Source: Microlunatus endophyticus (GTDB lineage: Bacteria; Actinomycetota; Actinomycetes; Propionibacteriales; Propionibacteriaceae). From it: a stretch of DNA of 64,000 bases. Below the pieces are notes generated by a model, which worked only from the letters and a program-made list of their open reading frames with translations, did not search any database and had not been told where the DNA came from. A program made the translations under genes and the position numbers. The stretch is taken from positions 124,001 to 188,000 of the forward strand of contig NZ_BMMZ01000001.1 of NCBI RefSeq assembly GCF_014646195.1, given 5' to 3'. Every line of letters starts with the position of its first letter. Within the stretch, counting starts at the first letter, position 1. This document shows positions 17,193 to 26,249 of this stretch, piece by piece.

Positions 17193-18124
17193 CTTCGGAG
17201 ACTTCTGCACCAGAACTGGCTGACCGGCGGCTGCTGGTCGTTCACGCCCATCCTGACGACGAATCCATCGGCACCGGCATCACGATGGCGAAATATGTCG
17301 CCGAGGGAGCGGCCGTCACCCTCGTCACCTGCACCCTGGGCGAGGAGGGCGAGGTCCTCGTCCCCGAGTTGGAACATCTCGGCGCCGAGCACGAGGATCG
17401 GCTCGGTCCGCACCGGCTCGGCGAGCTGCACGAAGCGATGACGGCGCTCGGGGTGACCGACTACGTACGTCTCGGTGGCGACTACCGGTTCCGCGACTCC
17501 GGTATGAAGTGGAGTGAGGACGGCCGGGGCGCCATCCCGCGCGACGTGCTGCGGGAAGGCATCTTCTGGACCACCGACCTGCTGGAGGCGGCCAGCGAGC
17601 TGGTCGCGATCATCCGCGACCGGCGGCCGCAGGTGTTGATCACCCAGGACGAGCGCGGTGCGTACGGCCATCCTGATCACATCCAGGCGCACCGGGTCGC
17701 CACCTATGCCTACGCGCTGGCCGGAGTGCCAGGCTTCCGTCCCGATCTTGGCGAGCCGTGGACCGTCGACCGGGTGGTCTGGGCCTCGATCAGCGAGAGC
17801 CGGATGCGGGACCGGATCCGGACGCTGCGGGCGATGGGGGACACCGAGAGCTTCAACGGGGTCGATCCGGACGTCGCCGGCTCGTTGCCGATGGGAACCC
17901 CGGACGAGTGGATCGTCGCCGAGATCGTCGCCCCCGAGCACATCGACAAGAAGATGGCAGCCTTGCACGCCTACAAGACCCAGATCGCCCAGGAGAGCTG
18001 GTTCTTCCAGGCCGCTGCCAAGATCGACGACTTCTGGGCGGCCGAGCACTATCGCTACGCCGGCGGCAAGGAATTCCCGCAGGCGGACAAGTGGGCCGAT
18101 GATCTCTTCGCCGGGCTGGACTGA
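17189..18124 (+). CDS. mshB: N-acetyl-1-D-myo-inositol-2-amino-2-deoxy-alpha-D-glucopyranoside deacetylase
   Basis: A 311-residue zinc deacetylase of the LmbE/PIG-L family. It removes the acetyl group from GlcNAc-Ins in the second enzymatic phase of mycothiol synthesis. The metal motif HAHPDDE lies at residues 19-25 (His21, Asp24), and the later motif GHPDHIQAH supplies the third zinc ligand. Strings such as LVTCTLGEEGEV and DYRFRDSGM are specific to MshB rather than its paralogue Mca. The GTG start is placed by TAGGAT 7 nt upstream. Mycothiol is the actinobacterial thiol, so this gene supports the phylum call. Confidence 0.94.
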   Translation: MTSETSAPELADRRLLVVHAHPDDESIGTGITMAKYVAEGAAVTLVTCTLGEEGEVLVPELEHLGAEHEDRLGPHRLGELHEAMTALGVTDYVRLGGDYRFRDSGMKWSEDGRGAIPRDVLREGIFWTTDLLEAASELVAIIRDRRPQVLITQDERGAYGHPDHIQAHRVATYAYALAGVPGFRPDLGEPWTVDRVVWASISESRMRDRIRTLRAMGDTESFNGVDPDVAGSLPMGTPDEWIVAEIVAPEHIDKKMAALHAYKTQIAQESWFFQAAAKIDDFWAAEHYRYAGGKEFPQADKWADDLFAGLD

Positions 18125-19099
18125 TCAGGCCGGCCGCAGATACAGGTAGTCGTGGTGGCGTACGAAGCCCAAGGACTCGTACGCCGCGACCGCACCGGAA
18201 TTCTTCATTTCCACCTGCAGGTAGGCATTCCGGGCACCGAGCCGGGCAGCCCAGTGTCCGAGTTCGATCATGATCATCGTCGCCAGGCCCTGTCTGCGGT
18301 GTTCCGGCCGGGTCCACAGGCCGGCCAGGCCGAGCCACTCGTTGCTGACCTGGCCGCGGCCCAGCGAGGCGATCTGGCCGGCGTCCGGGCCCTCGGCCCG
18401 GATCGCAGCCAGGCCGACCGGCTGCGGGCCACCGAGGATCCGTCGCCCCACCTGATGATCACTGACGTCGCGATAGTGCAGATACGCCTGCCACCAGTCC
18501 TCGGTCAGCTCGGAGTCGATCGTCACCCGCGGGTTGCGGGGATGATCGTCGAGCAGTGCCGACAGTGTGCTGGTCATCACAGTCGTCCGGACGTAGGTCT
18601 CGACCCAGCCGAGATCACGTAATGCCTGCTCGATCGGTCCGCCGGCGACCGTCTGGACTCTCGGCTCGAGTCCGAGACCGGTGTAGTGGCCGATGATGAT
18701 CTTGGCCGCCTGGTCGTATCCCAGCCTGGGATCACCGACCGCGAGACACGAATTCGCCCGCCCGGTGAAACCGTTGCCCGACCGCAGCAGCCAATCCCCG
18801 AGCGGCTCGTGATCGGCGATCCAGCCCGGTGCTGCCGCCGCTTCGACCTCGTCCGCGCTCCACCGCTCCGGGGGCCTGCCGCCGCGCGCCGGCGGCACCC
18901 GCTTGGCCAGGATGATGCTCCCGCGACCGACGACCGCTCGTCGATCACCGGGGGAGAGCACCTCGACCAGGGTCGGGTCGAGACGACTGATCCAGCCGAC
19001 CACGTCGGTCGCCGAACCGTCGCCGAGGCGATAGCGGATCGTCACCCGGTCGTCGATCCGGATCGGCGGATCGATCGCGGCGAGCGGATCGGTGTCCAT
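18125..19099 (-). CDS. GNAT family N-acetyltransferase
   Basis: A 324-residue protein with a C-terminal GNAT domain: the acetyl-CoA loop RPEHRRQGLATMIM and the following AYLQVEMKNSGAVAAYESLGF are typical. The N-terminal part (VTIRYRLGDG...DVVGWISRLDPTLVEVLS) looks like a small beta-barrel. The substrate is unknown. Its stop directly abuts that of mshB (convergent). A weak -10 (TAGCCC, 6 nt before the ATG) suggests a leaderless start. Confidence 0.88.
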   Translation of the reverse strand: MDTDPLAAIDPPIRIDDRVTIRYRLGDGSATDVVGWISRLDPTLVEVLSPGDRRAVVGRGSIILAKRVPPARGGRPPERWSADEVEAAAAPGWIADHEPLGDWLLRSGNGFTGRANSCLAVGDPRLGYDQAAKIIIGHYTGLGLEPRVQTVAGGPIEQALRDLGWVETYVRTTVMTSTLSALLDDHPRNPRVTIDSELTEDWWQAYLHYRDVSDHQVGRRILGGPQPVGLAAIRAEGPDAGQIASLGRGQVSNEWLGLAGLWTRPEHRRQGLATMIMIELGHWAARLGARNAYLQVEMKNSGAVAAYESLGFVRHHDYLYLRPA

Positions 19100-19180
19100 C
19101 AGGCGGGGCTACTTTCGAGTCGTGGCAGTAAAGGCGTGATACTAGTGACCTGTTGTTGCTGCTGAACTGAGGAGGACGCT

Positions 19181-19507
19181 GTGACGTACGTCATCGCGCA
19201 GCCGTGTGTCGATCTGAAGGACCTGGCCTGCGTCGAGGAATGTCCGGTGGATTGCATCTACGAGGGCAAGCGGATGCTCTACATCCACCCCGATGAGTGC
19301 GTCGACTGCGGCGCCTGCGAGCCGGTCTGCCCGGTCGAGGCGATCTTCTACGAGGACGATGTGCCGGAGGAGTGGAAGGCCTACTACGACGCCAACGTCG
19401 GCTTCTTCGACGACCTGGGATCCCCGGGTGGCGCCGCCAAGCTGGGCCCGATCGACAAGGACCATGATCTGGTTTCGGCGCTGCCGCCGCAGGAACACGA
19501 CGAGTGA
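19181..19507 (+). CDS. fdxA: 7Fe ferredoxin (3Fe-4S / 4Fe-4S)
   Basis: A 108-residue ferredoxin with a GTG start after GAGGAGG. By comparison with Azotobacter-type 7Fe ferredoxins, Cys9, Cys17 and Cys50 would hold the 3Fe-4S cluster and Cys21, Cys40, Cys43 and Cys46 the 4Fe-4S cluster, leaving Cys25 free. The length and acidic C-terminal tail fit actinobacterial FdxA/FdxC. The stop overlaps the dapC start (GTGA), a coupling seen in other actinobacteria, although no redox role in DAP synthesis is known. Confidence 0.96.
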   Translation: MTYVIAQPCVDLKDLACVEECPVDCIYEGKRMLYIHPDECVDCGACEPVCPVEAIFYEDDVPEEWKAYYDANVGFFDDLGSPGGAAKLGPIDKDHDLVSALPPQEHDE

Positions 19508-20625
19508 CCAACCCCGCGCGTCCCAACCCGTTGGCGGCCGCCCTGGCCGACTATCCGTGGGACGCGCTCGCACCGGCCAAACAGCGGGCCGCAGCGCACC
19601 CCGGCGGGATCGTCGACCTGTCCATCGGGACTCCGGTCGACGACACCCCTGAGGTCGCTGTCGAGGCGCTCTCGGCCGCCGGCAACAGCCCCGGGTACCC
19701 GACGGTGGCCGGGACCCCGGCACTGCGCTCTGCGGCCGCCGGCTATCTCGGTCGACGCGCCGGAGCGGACGTGGCACCCGACGCCGTCCTGCCGACCATT
19801 GGCAGCAAGGAGTTCGTCGCCTGGCTGCCCACCCAGCTCGCGCTGGGACCTGACGACGTGGTCGTCATCCCCGAAGCCGCCTATCCGACCTACGAGGCCG
19901 GTGCGGTGATCGCCGGCTGTCGGGTCGTCGCTACCGATGATCTGACGGGTCTGGGTGGCGTACGCCCCAAGCTGGTCTGGCTGAATTCGCCGTCCAACCC
20001 GACCGGCCGGATCGCCGACGCCGCCAAACTGAGGGCGACGGTCGAGCTGGCCCGGTCCTGGGGAGCGGTGGTCGCCTCGGACGAGTGCTACCTGGAATTC
20101 GCCTGGGACGCACCGGCGGTCTCGGTCCTCGATCCTCGCGTCTCGGGTGGCGATCACACCGGCCTGCTGGCGGTGCACTCACTGTCCAAGATCGCCAACC
20201 TGGCCGGTTATCGGGCCGGGTTCGTGGCCGGCGATCCGCAGATCATCGCCGAGCTGACCTCGATCCGCCGGCATGCGGGCATGATCGTCTCCCGTCCGGT
20301 CCAGCAGGCGATGATCGCACTGCTCAGCACCGACGAGCACGTCGATGCCCAGCGGGAGCGCTACCGGGCCCGTCGTCAACTGCTGCGACCGGCACTGGAA
20401 CGGGCCGGCTTCCGCGTCGACGACTCCCAGGGTTCGCTCTACCTGTGGATCAGCGACTCCGACGGCGACTGCTGGAAGACCGTCGACCGGCTCGCCGACC
20501 TCGGAATCCTGGTCGGCCCGGGAGCCTTCTACGGCAAGAATTCCGGCGATCACGTCCGGGTCGCGCTGACCGCGACCGACGAACGCATCCAGGCCGCCGT
20601 CGAGCGGCTCAGCACCGCGAGCTGA
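19504..20625 (+). CDS. dapC: Succinyldiaminopimelate transaminase
   Basis: A 373-residue class I/II PLP aminotransferase. It should transfer the amino group from glutamate to N-succinyl-2-amino-6-ketopimelate in the lysine and peptidoglycan DAP pathway. The PLP lysine is Lys229 in [24 protein letters not shown] (about 161-168) and ASDECYLEF (about 191-199) are other PLP-pocket motifs. The assignment to DapC rests on family resemblance, coupling to fdxA and the presence of dapD and dapA in the window. Confidence 0.92.
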   Translation: MTNPARPNPLAAALADYPWDALAPAKQRAAAHPGGIVDLSIGTPVDDTPEVAVEALSAAGNSPGYPTVAGTPALRSAAAGYLGRRAGADVAPDAVLPTIGSKEFVAWLPTQLALGPDDVVVIPEAAYPTYEAGAVIAGCRVVATDDLTGLGGVRPKLVWLNSPSNPTGRIADAAKLRATVELARSWGAVVASDECYLEFAWDAPAVSVLDPRVSGGDHTGLLAVHSLSKIANLAGYRAGFVAGDPQIIAELTSIRRHAGMIVSRPVQQAMIALLSTDEHVDAQRERYRARRQLLRPALERAGFRVDDSQGSLYLWISDSDGDCWKTVDRLADLGILVGPGAFYGKNSGDHVRVALTATDERIQAAVERLSTAS

Positions 20626-20671
20626 CCGGCTGCCACCACTGCGCCGCGACCTTAGTAGGGTGCTGGCCGAT

Positions 20672-22297
20672 ATGGACCTGCAGACGAAGATCGGCCAGTT
20701 GACCACGCTCCTGGTGTACGGCGACTCCGCGGACACGGCCGACGACCGCAACACCGAGTTGTACGGCGTCGCGACGCCGGCCGAGGTGATCCAGCGCTAC
20801 CGCCCCGGTGGCGTGATCTACTTCGCCTGGGCCGGCAACACCGACAACCCGCAGCAGATCGGCCGGCTGAGCAACGGCCTGCAGGCCGCGGCCAAGGCGG
20901 CGGGGCTGCCACCACTGATCATCGGCACCGACCAGGAGACCGGCCGGGTCGCCCGGATGGGGCCGCCCGCCACCCAGTTCCCGGGGGCGATGGCGCTGGC
21001 GGCGACGCATTCACCGGACTTGGTGCGGCAGGCGTACGCGATCACCGGCACCGAGTTGCGAGCGGTCGGGATCAACGCCGACTTCGCGCCGGTCGCCGAC
21101 GTCAATGTCAACCAGTCCAACCCGGTGATCGGGATCCGGTCCTTCAGCAGCGAGCCCGACGTGGTCTCGGACCACGTCGCAGCCGCCACCGCCGGCCTGC
21201 AGCTGGACGCCGGCATCAGCGCCGCGGCCAAACACTTCCCGGGCCACGGCGACACTGCGAGCGACAGCCACCACGGCCTTCCAGTGATCACCCATTCCAT
21301 GATCGACTGGGAGTTCCTGGATGCGCTGCCGTTCCGGGCCGCGGTCCGCGCCGGCATCGACATGATCATGACCGGTCACCTCGCACTGCCGGACCGGGAT
21401 CCGTCGGGCGACCCGGCCACCCTGAGCCGCCCGATCCTGACCGGACTGCTCCGCGAGGATCTCGGATTCACCGGTGCAATCATCACCGATTCGTTGCGGA
21501 TGGACGGCGTCCGTGAGACCTACGGCGACGACGAGATCGCGGTCCGCGCCATCGAGGCGGGAGTGGACATCCTGCTCGAGCCGGCCGATCCGGAAGCCGC
21601 CGTTGCGGCGATCGCCCGGGCGGTCGCCGACGGACGGCTGTCAGAGGACCGCATCGACGCCGGCGTGCAGCGGATCCTGGACCTGAAGCGCCGGCGGGGC
21701 CTCTTCGAGGCCGCCCCGACCGATCCGGCGACGATCGACCGGGTGGTTGGCTCAGACGCTCATCAGGCCCGCGCGGCGGCGATCGCCGACGCCACCATCA
21801 CCCTGGCCCGGGATGATCAGTTCCAGATCCCGCTGCGCCGGGCCCTGACCTGCGTACTGGGCCCGGACGAGGCGAGCGTCGGCCGGGTCACCGAAGGCCT
21901 GCAGGCTGCGGGTCTGCAGACCTCGGCGCTGGTCACCGGCAACGAACCCGGGCGGCTGTTGATCGACGCAGCAAGACGACAGGCCCGGGCCGCCCAGCAG
22001 ACCGTCCTGATCACCAATGCCGGTTGGCGGAGCCAGCGGCAGCGGATGCTGGTCCGGGCGGTGCGGCAGGCGGCCGAGCGGGTCAGCCTGGCCGCGATCA
22101 CCGAGCCGTACGACGTCGGCCTGGTCGCCGACGGTGGCACTCTGTTGCTGACCTACTCGGCGACGCCCGGCGCGATCGACGCTCTGGTCCGGGTGCTGGT
22201 CGGCAAGGTCAGACCGACCGGACGGCTGCCGCTGTCGGTCGGAGAGATCGCCGACCATCCGCTCTTCCCCTACGGCGCCGGCGTGGTCCGCCGATGA
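20672..22297 (+). CDS. nagZ: Beta-N-acetylhexosaminidase, glycoside hydrolase family 3
   Basis: A 541-residue GH3 enzyme that would release GlcNAc from muropeptides or other glycans. The NagZ signature KHFPGHGDTASDSHHGLPV contains the conserved His/Asp pair, and TDSLRMDGV supplies the nucleophile Asp. The C-terminal domain (about residues 340-540) is longer than in E. coli NagZ and resembles actinobacterial two-domain forms. I used ATG 20672; a GTG at 20660 is possible but would overlap the putative -10 TAGGGT (20656-20661). No signal peptide is evident. The stop overlaps the next ATG by 4 nt. Confidence 0.9.
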   Translation: MDLQTKIGQLTTLLVYGDSADTADDRNTELYGVATPAEVIQRYRPGGVIYFAWAGNTDNPQQIGRLSNGLQAAAKAAGLPPLIIGTDQETGRVARMGPPATQFPGAMALAATHSPDLVRQAYAITGTELRAVGINADFAPVADVNVNQSNPVIGIRSFSSEPDVVSDHVAAATAGLQLDAGISAAAKHFPGHGDTASDSHHGLPVITHSMIDWEFLDALPFRAAVRAGIDMIMTGHLALPDRDPSGDPATLSRPILTGLLREDLGFTGAIITDSLRMDGVRETYGDDEIAVRAIEAGVDILLEPADPEAAVAAIARAVADGRLSEDRIDAGVQRILDLKRRRGLFEAAPTDPATIDRVVGSDAHQARAAAIADATITLARDDQFQIPLRRALTCVLGPDEASVGRVTEGLQAAGLQTSALVTGNEPGRLLIDAARRQARAAQQTVLITNAGWRSQRQRMLVRAVRQAAERVSLAAITEPYDVGLVADGGTLLLTYSATPGAIDALVRVLVGKVRPTGRLPLSVGEIADHPLFPYGAGVVRR

Positions 22298-23397
22298 GCC
22301 AGCCGATCATGGACCCGGCCTTCGACGAGCCCTGGGAGCGGCTGACGGCCCTACGGTCCGCCGTGGTCGACCGGCCGCTCTTCGCAGGCGCGGTCCTGCT
22401 CTGCGGCGTCGGGGACACGATCGTCGACCACCGGTCCGCCGGCTGGGCGTTGTGCTACGCGGACCAGGAAGGGACGCTGCTCGAGGAGCCGGACCGGATC
22501 CCGATGCGACTCGACACGATCTTCGATCTCGCGTCGATCTCCAAGCTCTTCACCTCGCTGGTGATCATGCAATTGGTCGAATCCGGCCAGGTGCAGCTGG
22601 ACCGCCAGGTGGTGGACTACCTGCCGGAATTCGCCGCGGCCGGCAAGACCGCGGTGACCGTTCGCCAGTTGCTGATCCACACGTCCGGCTTCCCGGCCGA
22701 GATCCCGCTCTGGCGGCTCTACGACGATCCGCAGGCGCGGATCCGTGGTGCGCTCGAGGCCGAAGTGGTCGCCGCGCCCGGAACCGCCTACTGCTACAGC
22801 GATCTCAACCTGATCACCCTCGGCGAGCTGGCCCGGCGGGTCACCGGGCAGCGGCTGGACCGGTTGGTCGCCGAACGGATCAGCGGGCCGCTTTGGCTGA
22901 CCGACACTGGTTACAACCCCGACCTCGCGCTGCGGCCGCGGATCGCGGCCTGCGAGTACGAGGCGGTCCCGGACCGGGGCATGGTGCACGGCCGGGTGCA
23001 TGACGAGAACGCCTGGTCGCTGAACGGTGTCGCCGGGCATGCCGGCGTCTTCTCCACCGCCACCGATCTCGGCCGGCTGGCCCTGGCGGTGATCAACAGT
23101 GAACTGCTCGGCGAGACCGCAGCGCAACAGATGATCACCAACCAGACAGCGGACTTCGCCGATCATGATCACGGTCTGGGCTTCGAGATCAACCAGCGCT
23201 GGTACATGGGCGATCTGGCCGGCCCGCACACCATCGGCCACACCGGCTACACCGGCACCTCGATCGTCATCGACCTGCAGCGCCGTGCCTATGTCATCCT
23301 GTTGACCAACCGGGTCCATCCCAACCGCGGCTGGGGGAGTGTCAACCCGGCCCGGGTGATCGCGGCAGATGCGCTGGCGGCGTACCTGAGGCGGTAG
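22294..23397 (+). CDS. Serine hydrolase, class C beta-lactamase / penicillin-binding-protein-like
   Basis: A 367-residue serine hydrolase of the beta-lactamase-related family. The SxxK motif is Ser81-Ile-Ser-Lys84 (DLASISKLFTSLV), the Tyr motif is YSD in CYSDLNLITLG, and HTGYTG stands for the KTG box. There is no signal peptide, so it is probably cytosolic and more likely an esterase or D-aminopeptidase than a resistance enzyme. It is coupled to nagZ (ATGA overlap), which hints at a role in cell-wall turnover. Confidence 0.88.
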   Translation: MSQPIMDPAFDEPWERLTALRSAVVDRPLFAGAVLLCGVGDTIVDHRSAGWALCYADQEGTLLEEPDRIPMRLDTIFDLASISKLFTSLVIMQLVESGQVQLDRQVVDYLPEFAAAGKTAVTVRQLLIHTSGFPAEIPLWRLYDDPQARIRGALEAEVVAAPGTAYCYSDLNLITLGELARRVTGQRLDRLVAERISGPLWLTDTGYNPDLALRPRIAACEYEAVPDRGMVHGRVHDENAWSLNGVAGHAGVFSTATDLGRLALAVINSELLGETAAQQMITNQTADFADHDHGLGFEINQRWYMGDLAGPHTIGHTGYTGTSIVIDLQRRAYVILLTNRVHPNRGWGSVNPARVIAADALAAYLRR

Positions 23398-23402
23398 GCG
23401 GC

Positions 23403-24251
23403 TCAGCGCAAGGTGATCTTCACCGCGTGCGAGCCGATCGGCCGTGCGGCGGTGTGCCAGCTGGCCAGATCCATCCTGCTGATCGCGAAATAGCGGCTGC
23501 CGACCTGCACGCTGGAGACACCATGATCACGGGCGTTGGCCAGCGCGAAGTGGGCGTAGGACCAGGCCAGGGCCTGCGACTTCGCCGAGATCGTGATCAC
23601 CACCCCGCTGCGCTTCGGATGGATCTTGTACGTCTTGTGCAGCGCCTTGCCGAGTCCGGCCGGGTCGGCCTGGTGCTGGTCACGGATCAGGCAGCGCAGC
23701 CCGGCCGGGCTCTGCCCGGTCAGCACTGAGGCCAGGATCCGGCCGTCGGCCTCGTGGTCGCGGTAGGCGTCCGGATAGCCACTGATCTGGATCTTCTGGG
23801 CGATCTCGGTGATGTCGGCCGACTCCCAGCCGTGGATCTTGACCAGCGCGTCGTAGAAGCGGCCGGTGGCGTAATAGGGATCCTGCAGCTGCTTGGCGGT
23901 TCCCCAGCCCATCGAGGGACGCTGCTGGAACAGCCCGATCGAGTCCCGGTCGCCATGATCGAGATTGCGCAGATTGCTCTCCTGGTAAGCAGTCGTGATC
24001 GCGATCGAGGCAGCCCGGGGAGCGAGCCCGCGGCGTACGGCCACACCGGCGATGATCGCGGCGTTCTGGACCTGTTCGGTGTCCACCGCGACCGCGTTGC
24101 CGGCGGCAGTCGCGACACAGCGCTGCTCGCCGGGGATCGGCTTGTGATCGGGGATCAGATGCACGACCACCAGTGCGGCCACCACCAGCACCGCCAGCAG
24201 CCCGACCACGATCAGCACCGCCGCTGCGGCGGTGTGTCTGCGACGTGCCAT
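23403..24251 (-). CDS. Membrane-anchored protein with lysozyme-like domain
   Basis: A 282-residue protein. One hydrophobic segment near the N-terminus (AAAVLIVVGLLAVLVVAALVVVHL, written in part) anchors it with the bulk outside. The exterior part carries AITTAYQESNLRNLDHGDRDS and IGLFQQRPSMGWG, which resemble lytic transglycosylase/lysozyme-like folds with a candidate catalytic Glu in YQESN. Similar actinobacterial proteins are usually left as hypothetical. A wall-remodelling role is inference. The gene is convergent with the serine hydrolase. Confidence 0.82.
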   Translation of the reverse strand: MARRRHTAAAAVLIVVGLLAVLVVAALVVVHLIPDHKPIPGEQRCVATAAGNAVAVDTEQVQNAAIIAGVAVRRGLAPRAASIAITTAYQESNLRNLDHGDRDSIGLFQQRPSMGWGTAKQLQDPYYATGRFYDALVKIHGWESADITEIAQKIQISGYPDAYRDHEADGRILASVLTGQSPAGLRCLIRDQHQADPAGLGKALHKTYKIHPKRSGVVITISAKSQALAWSYAHFALANARDHGVSSVQVGSRYFAISRMDLASWHTAARPIGSHAVKITLR

Positions 24252-24269
24252 TCCTCGGGTTGCCCGTCG

Positions 24270-25280
24270 TCAGATCGCGTGCAGCGACTCGTTCAGCGCA
24301 ACGGTCCGACCGGCACGATCCCGTACCTCGACGGCGCCGGTCAGCGAATTGCGGATGAAGAGCAGGTTGTCCTGGCCCGACAGTTCGAGGGCCTTGACCA
24401 CCCGGTCCTCGCCGCCGTCCTTGCCGCGCAGGGTGATCTTGGTGCCTGCGGTCACGTAGAGCCCGGCCTCGACGACGCAGTCGTTGCCCAGCGAGATGCC
24501 GATCCCGGCGTTGGCGCCGATCAGGCTGCGCTCGCCGACCGAGACGATGTGGGTGCCGCCGCCCGACATCGTGCCCATGATCGAGGCGCCGCCGCCGACG
24601 TCGGAGTCCTTGCCGATCACCACGCCCTGGCTGACCCGGCCCTCGATCATGGCCGGGCCGAGGGTGCCGGCGTTGAAATTCACGAAGCCCTCGTGCATCA
24701 CGACGGTGCCCGGCGCGAGGTGGGCTCCCAGTCGCACCCGGGACGCGTCACCGATCCGGACGCCGGAGGGGATCACGTAGTCCAGCATCCGCGGGAACTT
24801 GTCCACTGCGTGCACGGTGAGCTCCCGGCGATCGGCCCGCATCCGGGTCCGGATCGCCTCGAAGCCGTCGACCGCGCACGGCCCGACCGAGGTCCAGACG
24901 ACCGTGTTGAGCAGGCCGGCCCAGCCGTCGAGGTTGATCTCGCGGGGGCGTACCAGCCGGTGGCTGAGCAGATGCAGCCGGAGGTAGACGTCGGCGGCGC
25001 TGACCGGCGGCTGGTCCAGGTCGATCACCGTGTGCACCAGCTCGGTGTGCACGTGCCGGATCGGGTCGCCGCTGCTGGCGCCCGCAGCGGTGATCGCCAG
25101 TTCCTCGGGCGGGGCGGCGGTGTCGGGCGCGCCGAGCTGCGGCTCCGGGTAGTAGGTGTCGAGCACCTGACCCGAGGCGTGCGCAGTGGCGATGCCCCAG
25201 CCCCAGGCGGTCCGGCCCTGATCGTCGGTTGCATCGCGGGTCACATCGGGGGTCACATCGCGGGTCACATCGTCGGTCAC
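24270..25280 (-). CDS. dapD: 2,3,4,5-tetrahydropyridine-2,6-dicarboxylate N-succinyltransferase
   Basis: A 336-residue left-handed beta-helix enzyme that succinylates tetrahydrodipicolinate in DAP synthesis. The hexapeptide-repeat region is clear in the second half ([35 protein letters not shown]). The long actinobacterial N-terminal domain is present. The first 20 residues are five near-identical four-residue units ([20 protein letters not shown]), so four in-frame GTG codons could start it. I chose the first (25280) because TAAAGT lies exactly 6 nt upstream. Confidence 0.93.
   Translation of the reverse strand: MTDDVTRDVTPDVTRDATDDQGRTAWGWGIATAHASGQVLDTYYPEPQLGAPDTAAPPEELAITAAGASSGDPIRHVHTELVHTVIDLDQPPVSAADVYLRLHLLSHRLVRPREINLDGWAGLLNTVVWTSVGPCAVDGFEAIRTRMRADRRELTVHAVDKFPRMLDYVIPSGVRIGDASRVRLGAHLAPGTVVMHEGFVNFNAGTLGPAMIEGRVSQGVVIGKDSDVGGGASIMGTMSGGGTHIVSVGERSLIGANAGIGISLGNDCVVEAGLYVTAGTKITLRGKDGGEDRVVKALELSGQDNLLFIRNSLTGAVEVRDRAGRTVALNESLHAI
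25221..25280 (-). repeat. Five 12-bp tandem units at the 5' end of dapD
   Basis: Units GTGACCnnCGAT (the last begins GCAACC) repeat in frame from 25280 down to 25221. Each of the first four begins with a GTG that could act as a start codon. Confidence 0.75.
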
Positions 25281-25286
25281 GGGGCA

Positions 25287-25312
25287 ACTTTATGTGCTCC
25301 GGTGGATACACT
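25287..25312. promoter_or_regulatory. Divergent leaderless promoter pair dapD / DivIVA-like
   Basis: On the minus strand TAAAGT (25292-25287) lies 6 nt before the dapD GTG. On the plus strand TACACT (25307-25312) lies 6 nt before the ATG at 25319. The two -10 elements are 14 bp apart, so each gene's -35 region overlaps the other's start. Confidence 0.6.
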
Positions 25313-25318
25313 CGCCGC

Positions 25319-25657
25319 ATGGAGTGGGCGATCGCGATCCTGGTGATCGCCGTGCTGGGAGCAGCGGCCGTCGTTGCGGCCGGGGGAGTCGGAGAGATGA
25401 ACCGGGAACCGGTCCGTGACACCTACCGCCAGGACCTGCCTGACCGGCCGTTGACCGGTGCCGAATTGGAGGAGTTGCGCTTCGGCATCACGATCCGGGG
25501 CTATGCGATGGATCAGGTCGACGACGTCCTGGCCAGGCTCAGCCACGAGATCGCCGACCGCGACGCCCTGATCAGCCGGCTGACCAGCGCACACCCCCGC
25601 GAACACACCAGCGAACACACCAGCCGAGACAGCACGGATAGGAAGGTGGCCCGGTGA
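25319..25657 (+). CDS. DivIVA-domain small membrane protein
   Basis: A 112-residue protein with an N-terminal membrane span (WAIAILVIAVLGAAAVVAA) and a DivIVA-like segment RFGITIRGYAMDQVDDVLAR at about residues 55-74, where most DivIVA proteins have F-x-x-x-x-R-GYD-x-x-V-D. It may help place cell-wall growth or division machinery; that is family inference. The tail contains REHTSEHTS from a 12-bp tandem repeat. It overlaps the SRPBCC gene by 4 nt (GTGA). Confidence 0.85.
   Translation: MEWAIAILVIAVLGAAAVVAAGGVGEMNREPVRDTYRQDLPDRPLTGAELEELRFGITIRGYAMDQVDDVLARLSHEIADRDALISRLTSAHPREHTSEHTSRDSTDRKVAR
25599..25622 (+). repeat. 12-bp tandem duplication near the DivIVA-like 3' end
   Basis: GCGAACACACCA occurs twice in direct succession (25599-25610 and 25611-25622), in frame, encoding the REHTSEHTS stretch. 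Confidence 0.7.
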
Positions 25658-26247
25658 CACTGCGATTCAACGGGTCAGCGATGGTGCCGGCCGCACCGGC
25701 CGAGGTCTGGCCGCATCTGGTCGACTGGGTCGGCCAGTCCCGCTGGATCCCGCTGACCACCATGCGGGTGATCCAGGAAAGGGTCGAGGGCCTGGGATCA
25801 CGGATCCGGGCCGAACACGGACCGCGCGTGGGCCGCAAACGGGTCGGGATCAGCGACGAGATGGTGGTGACCGGCTGGGAACCGCCGTACGAGCTTGAGG
25901 TGGCCCATCTGGGTCCCTGGTTCACCGGCGTCGGCGTCTTCACCATCGAGGCCCGCGGGCTGCGCAGTTGGCTGTCGATCCGGGAGCGGGTCGATCTGCC
26001 CGGCGGCCGGGCAGCTGAGGCCGCGGTCCTGGCCGTACGGCCGGTGCTGCAACGCCAGCTGACCGGGAGCCTGCGCAAATTCGCCCAGCTGGTCGCCGAC
26101 CATGCGCCGCGCCCGACCGAACTGTCCGACCCGGCCCGCCGCTACCTGGCCCGGCACACTCGGGCCGCGGTCTTCGACGACGAGGCGGCCAAGCGGAAAC
26201 GCCGCCAGGACCGGCGCCGCCATTCGGACTCCGAAAGGGTCAGCTGA
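25654..26247 (+). CDS. SRPBCC-fold (polyketide cyclase/START-like) protein
   Basis: A 197-residue protein starting at the GTG overlapping the DivIVA-like stop. The opening MTLRFNGSAMVPAAPAEVWPHLVDW is the usual SRPBCC start (beta strand followed by a helix containing the P-A-x-V-W motif). The family binds hydrophobic ligands. The C-terminus is basic (KRKRRQDRRRHSD), unlike typical members, and might contact nucleic acid or membrane. The gene is 2 nt from tag. Confidence 0.83.
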   Translation: MTLRFNGSAMVPAAPAEVWPHLVDWVGQSRWIPLTTMRVIQERVEGLGSRIRAEHGPRVGRKRVGISDEMVVTGWEPPYELEVAHLGPWFTGVGVFTIEARGLRSWLSIRERVDLPGGRAAEAAVLAVRPVLQRQLTGSLRKFAQLVADHAPRPTELSDPARRYLARHTRAAVFDDEAAKRKRRQDRRRHSDSERVS

Positions 26248-26249
26248 TC

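Noticed and set aside
15861..17210. 449-codon minus-strand frame over the DppF-type gene
   Set aside because: It is antisense to a complete ABC ATPase and contains strings caused by the dispersed repeat near 16960.
23754..25346. 530-codon plus-strand frame over the lysozyme-like protein and dapD
   Set aside because: The minus-strand genes have clear motifs and starts; this frame is low complexity.
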